Source: Devosia sp. 1566 (lineage in GTDB: Bacteria > Pseudomonadota > Alphaproteobacteria > Rhizobiales > Devosiaceae). Taken from it: a stretch of 64,000 nt of DNA. The stretch is from the NCBI RefSeq assembly GCF_004005995.1, contig NZ_CP034767.1, forward strand, positions 4,070,501 to 4,134,500, given 5' to 3'. Below are positions 62,196-64,000 of this stretch, piece by piece (position 1 is the first letter of the stretch; every line of letters begins with the position of its first letter). A program made the position numbers and the translations under genes. Below the pieces are notes generated by a model that saw only the letters and a program-made list of their open reading frames with translations, made no database searches and was not told where the DNA came from.

Positions 62196-63964
62196 GCCGC
62201 GACGTGGTGCTTGGTGCCGGGGTCGCGGGCGTGCAACCAGGCGGTGAAGGCTGGGGCGGGCACCGGCCGCGAGATCAGGTAGCCCTGGGCTTCATCGCAC
62301 CCGGCCTCGCACAGGAAATCATAGGCAAGCTGGGTTTCCACCCCTTCGGCCACGACGCGCAAACCAAGCTCCTGGGCCATGGTGATCATGCCCCTGACCA
62401 GCGCACTGTCGGCACCACCGGGCACGAGGGTCCGGATAAAGCTCTGGTCGATCTTGATGATCTCGGCAGGAATGTCCTTGAGATAGGAAAAGCTGCTGTA
62501 GCCCGTGCCGAAATCATCAATGGCGCAGGCAATGCCAAGCGCGCGGATAGCAGCGAGATTGATGAGAATCCGCCCCTGGTTGCGGATCAGCCCACTTTCG
62601 GTGAATTCGACTTCGAGCGCCTGGGCGGGCACGGCGTAGCGCGCAAGGGCCTCGCCCATCCGCTCGGCAAAATCGGCTTCCTCGAGATTGGCCGGCGATA
62701 CATTGACCGAAATCTTGAGTTCGAGCCCAGCGGCGCGCCAAACGGCCGCCTGTTGGAGCGCCGCCTCGATCACCCATTGGGTCAGGGGACGCGCCAGTTC
62801 AGTGGCTTCGGCCAGGGGAATGAACTCGCCGGGGGCAACATTGCCCAGGGCGGGATGCTGCCAGCGCAGCAGCGCTTCAACGCCATCGCACCGCCCGGTG
62901 CGCAGATCGATGCGCGGCTGGAAGTGAAGGCTGAGCTGGTCGGGGGCAAGCAGGGCATCATGGAGGCCATCGAGCAGGGCATAGCGCCGCTGATGGGCAT
63001 CATCGAGCGCCACCGAATACAGCCCGACGCTTTTGCCGGCGTCGCGTGCATCCTGGGCGGCGCCAAGCGCGGCGCGCAGGACCTGGGCGGGCGAGACTTC
63101 GCCGAGGCGGAAGGGCATCAGGCCCACCACCGGCGCCGAAGCGGCGCGGTCGCGCCCAAGGGCTGTTTCGGCCACTTCCGCGAAATGGGCTTGGACCTGA
63201 TCGAACAGCACCTGGGGATTGTGGCCGACGAGGACCGTCGCGAATTGGGTGACGCCGACCTGATAAAGGGTCGCTTCGCCTTTGAGGCGTTCCTTGATGG
63301 CGCCGGCGGCGGTCTTGATCATGGTGTCGAGATAGGCGGGGCCAAGAATGCGCATGGACTGGTTGAGCTGAACGGGCTCGACCAGATCCACCAGCATGGC
63401 GATGCGCTCCTGCCCGGCATGGTCGCGGCTGAGATCCTCGAGGTCTTCGGCAAACTGGTTGCGGTTGGGCAGGCCACTGGCCGGATCGATGCGCCCCAGG
63501 GCATGCTGCAGTTCGACCTGCGCCATGACCATGGCGGCCAGATCGGTGAGGATGCGCGCTTGTTCGGGGGTGATGGTGCGCGGCTTGGTATCGAGGACGC
63601 ACATGGCGCCCAGGGTGAACCCGTCACGCGTGGTCAGGGGCGCGCCGGCATAAAAGCGCACGCCGCTCTGGTCCAGCACATTGCCCTTGAAGCGCGGATC
63701 CTGGGAAAGGTCGGAAACCACCAGCACATCGCCCAGGCGCGTGACTTCGGCGCAGGGGGCGCGGTCGCGCGGAATCTCGGTGCCGCAGCCTACGCGCGAC
63801 TTGAACCATTGCCGGTCCTTGTCGGTCAGCGAGACCGCGGCGATGGGGGCACCAAAAATCTGGCTGGCCATGCGCGTGATGCGATCAAAGCTTTCGCTGG
63901 GTGCTGTGTTGAGCAGACCCAAATCATTGAGCGCCCGGAGCCGCTCGCCTTCATCCTGCTGCAT
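62192..63964 (-). CDS. GAF - degenerate GGDEF - EAL protein (c-di-GMP phosphodiesterase)
   Basis: A 590-residue protein. A GAF sensor covers about 15-155 (VSLTDKDRQWFKSRVGC, FYAGAPLTTRDGFTLGAMCVLD). The GGDEF domain (about 165-325) has GVTQF at the active-site position, so cyclase activity is unlikely. The EAL domain (about 345-580) keeps GVEALLRW, the metal residues in VEFTESG and DDFGTGYSSFSYLKDIP, IDQSFI and EGVET, and so should hydrolyse c-di-GMP. An in-frame GTG precedes the ATG (63962-63964) by one codon. Coupled to the downstream cyclase. Confidence 0.93.
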   Translation of the reverse strand: MQQDEGERLRALNDLGLLNTAPSESFDRITRMASQIFGAPIAAVSLTDKDRQWFKSRVGCGTEIPRDRAPCAEVTRLGDVLVVSDLSQDPRFKGNVLDQSGVRFYAGAPLTTRDGFTLGAMCVLDTKPRTITPEQARILTDLAAMVMAQVELQHALGRIDPASGLPNRNQFAEDLEDLSRDHAGQERIAMLVDLVEPVQLNQSMRILGPAYLDTMIKTAAGAIKERLKGEATLYQVGVTQFATVLVGHNPQVLFDQVQAHFAEVAETALGRDRAASAPVVGLMPFRLGEVSPAQVLRAALGAAQDARDAGKSVGLYSVALDDAHQRRYALLDGLHDALLAPDQLSLHFQPRIDLRTGRCDGVEALLRWQHPALGNVAPGEFIPLAEATELARPLTQWVIEAALQQAAVWRAAGLELKISVNVSPANLEEADFAERMGEALARYAVPAQALEVEFTESGLIRNQGRILINLAAIRALGIACAIDDFGTGYSSFSYLKDIPAEIIKIDQSFIRTLVPGGADSALVRGMITMAQELGLRVVAEGVETQLAYDFLCEAGCDEAQGYLISRPVPAPAFTAWLHARDPGTKHHVAA

Positions 63965-64000
63965 CACGCTTTGCCTTTATCGTCCGTTGTTGCGTAGCTC

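Overview
The window is a GC-rich, densely packed chromosomal segment of an alphaproteobacterium of the order Hyphomicrobiales; a Devosia-like member is the best guess. The evidence is family-level and gene-order based: addB-addA-trxA next to a MurU-like gene, trpF-trpB-trpA beside accD and folC, cmk-rpsA with ihfB/sppA/lapA, lptC-lptA-lptB-rpoN-hpf-ptsN, an alpha-type Fur/Mur without the usual CxxC, a FYDLN-acid (TIGR02300) protein, and a small heat-shock gene behind a ROSE-like leader. I saw no rRNA, CRISPR array, prophage, transposase or plasmid backbone. No stretch longer than about 300 bases lacks a gene.

Layout. 1-4207 (minus): metK, trmB, rimP, nusA (nusA runs off the left edge), with a promoter and an attenuator-like hairpin in front of rimP. 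4425-11961 (plus): MurU-like nucleotidyltransferase, addB, addA, trxA. 12037-22188 (minus): folC, accD, trpA, trpB, trpF, lapA-like, ihfB, sppA, a GNAT gene, rpsA, cmk. 22319-24743 (plus): TIGR02300 protein, tRNA-Ala(GGC), pncB, a small unknown. 24734-26636 (minus): small membrane protein, fur/mur, rimI, tsaB; divergent lnt at 26773. 28395-33739 (minus): rpmI, rplT, pheS, an unusual ASCH-exonuclease fusion, pheT. 33901-34721 (plus): small heat-shock protein with a candidate RpoH promoter and RNA thermometer, then DUF1150. 34759-40356 (minus): ptsN, hpf, rpoN, lptB, lptA, lptC, rnd, tRNA-Leu(CAG). 40412-47619: GFA enzyme, NDUFA9-like protein, PadR regulator, large FAD/Fe-S dehydrogenase, RNA methyltransferase, small exported protein.

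Accessory half, 47671-58406: a probable carbohydrate utilisation locus. Divergent arms flank a TetR regulator. The left arm holds a Gfo/Idh/MocA oxidoreductase, a DUF993 TIM-barrel protein and a sugar-isomerase-like TIM barrel. The right arm holds a Tat-exported sugar-binding protein, two CUT1 permeases, two more Gfo/Idh/MocA oxidoreductases and a UgpC/MsmK-type ATPase, with a large palindromic repeat splitting transporter from enzyme genes. Import followed by NAD-dependent oxidation, isomerisation and aldol-type cleavage fits, but the substrate cannot be read from sequence. 58599-63964: an ABC exporter, an alpha/beta hydrolase and an overlapping pair of c-di-GMP genes (GAF-degenerate GGDEF-EAL and a membrane GGDEF).

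The most interesting signals are the ROSE-like thermometer on the small heat-shock gene, the attenuator-like leader of rimP-nusA, the ASCH-exonuclease fusion between pheS and pheT, several perfect palindromic operators, and the multi-dehydrogenase sugar locus.
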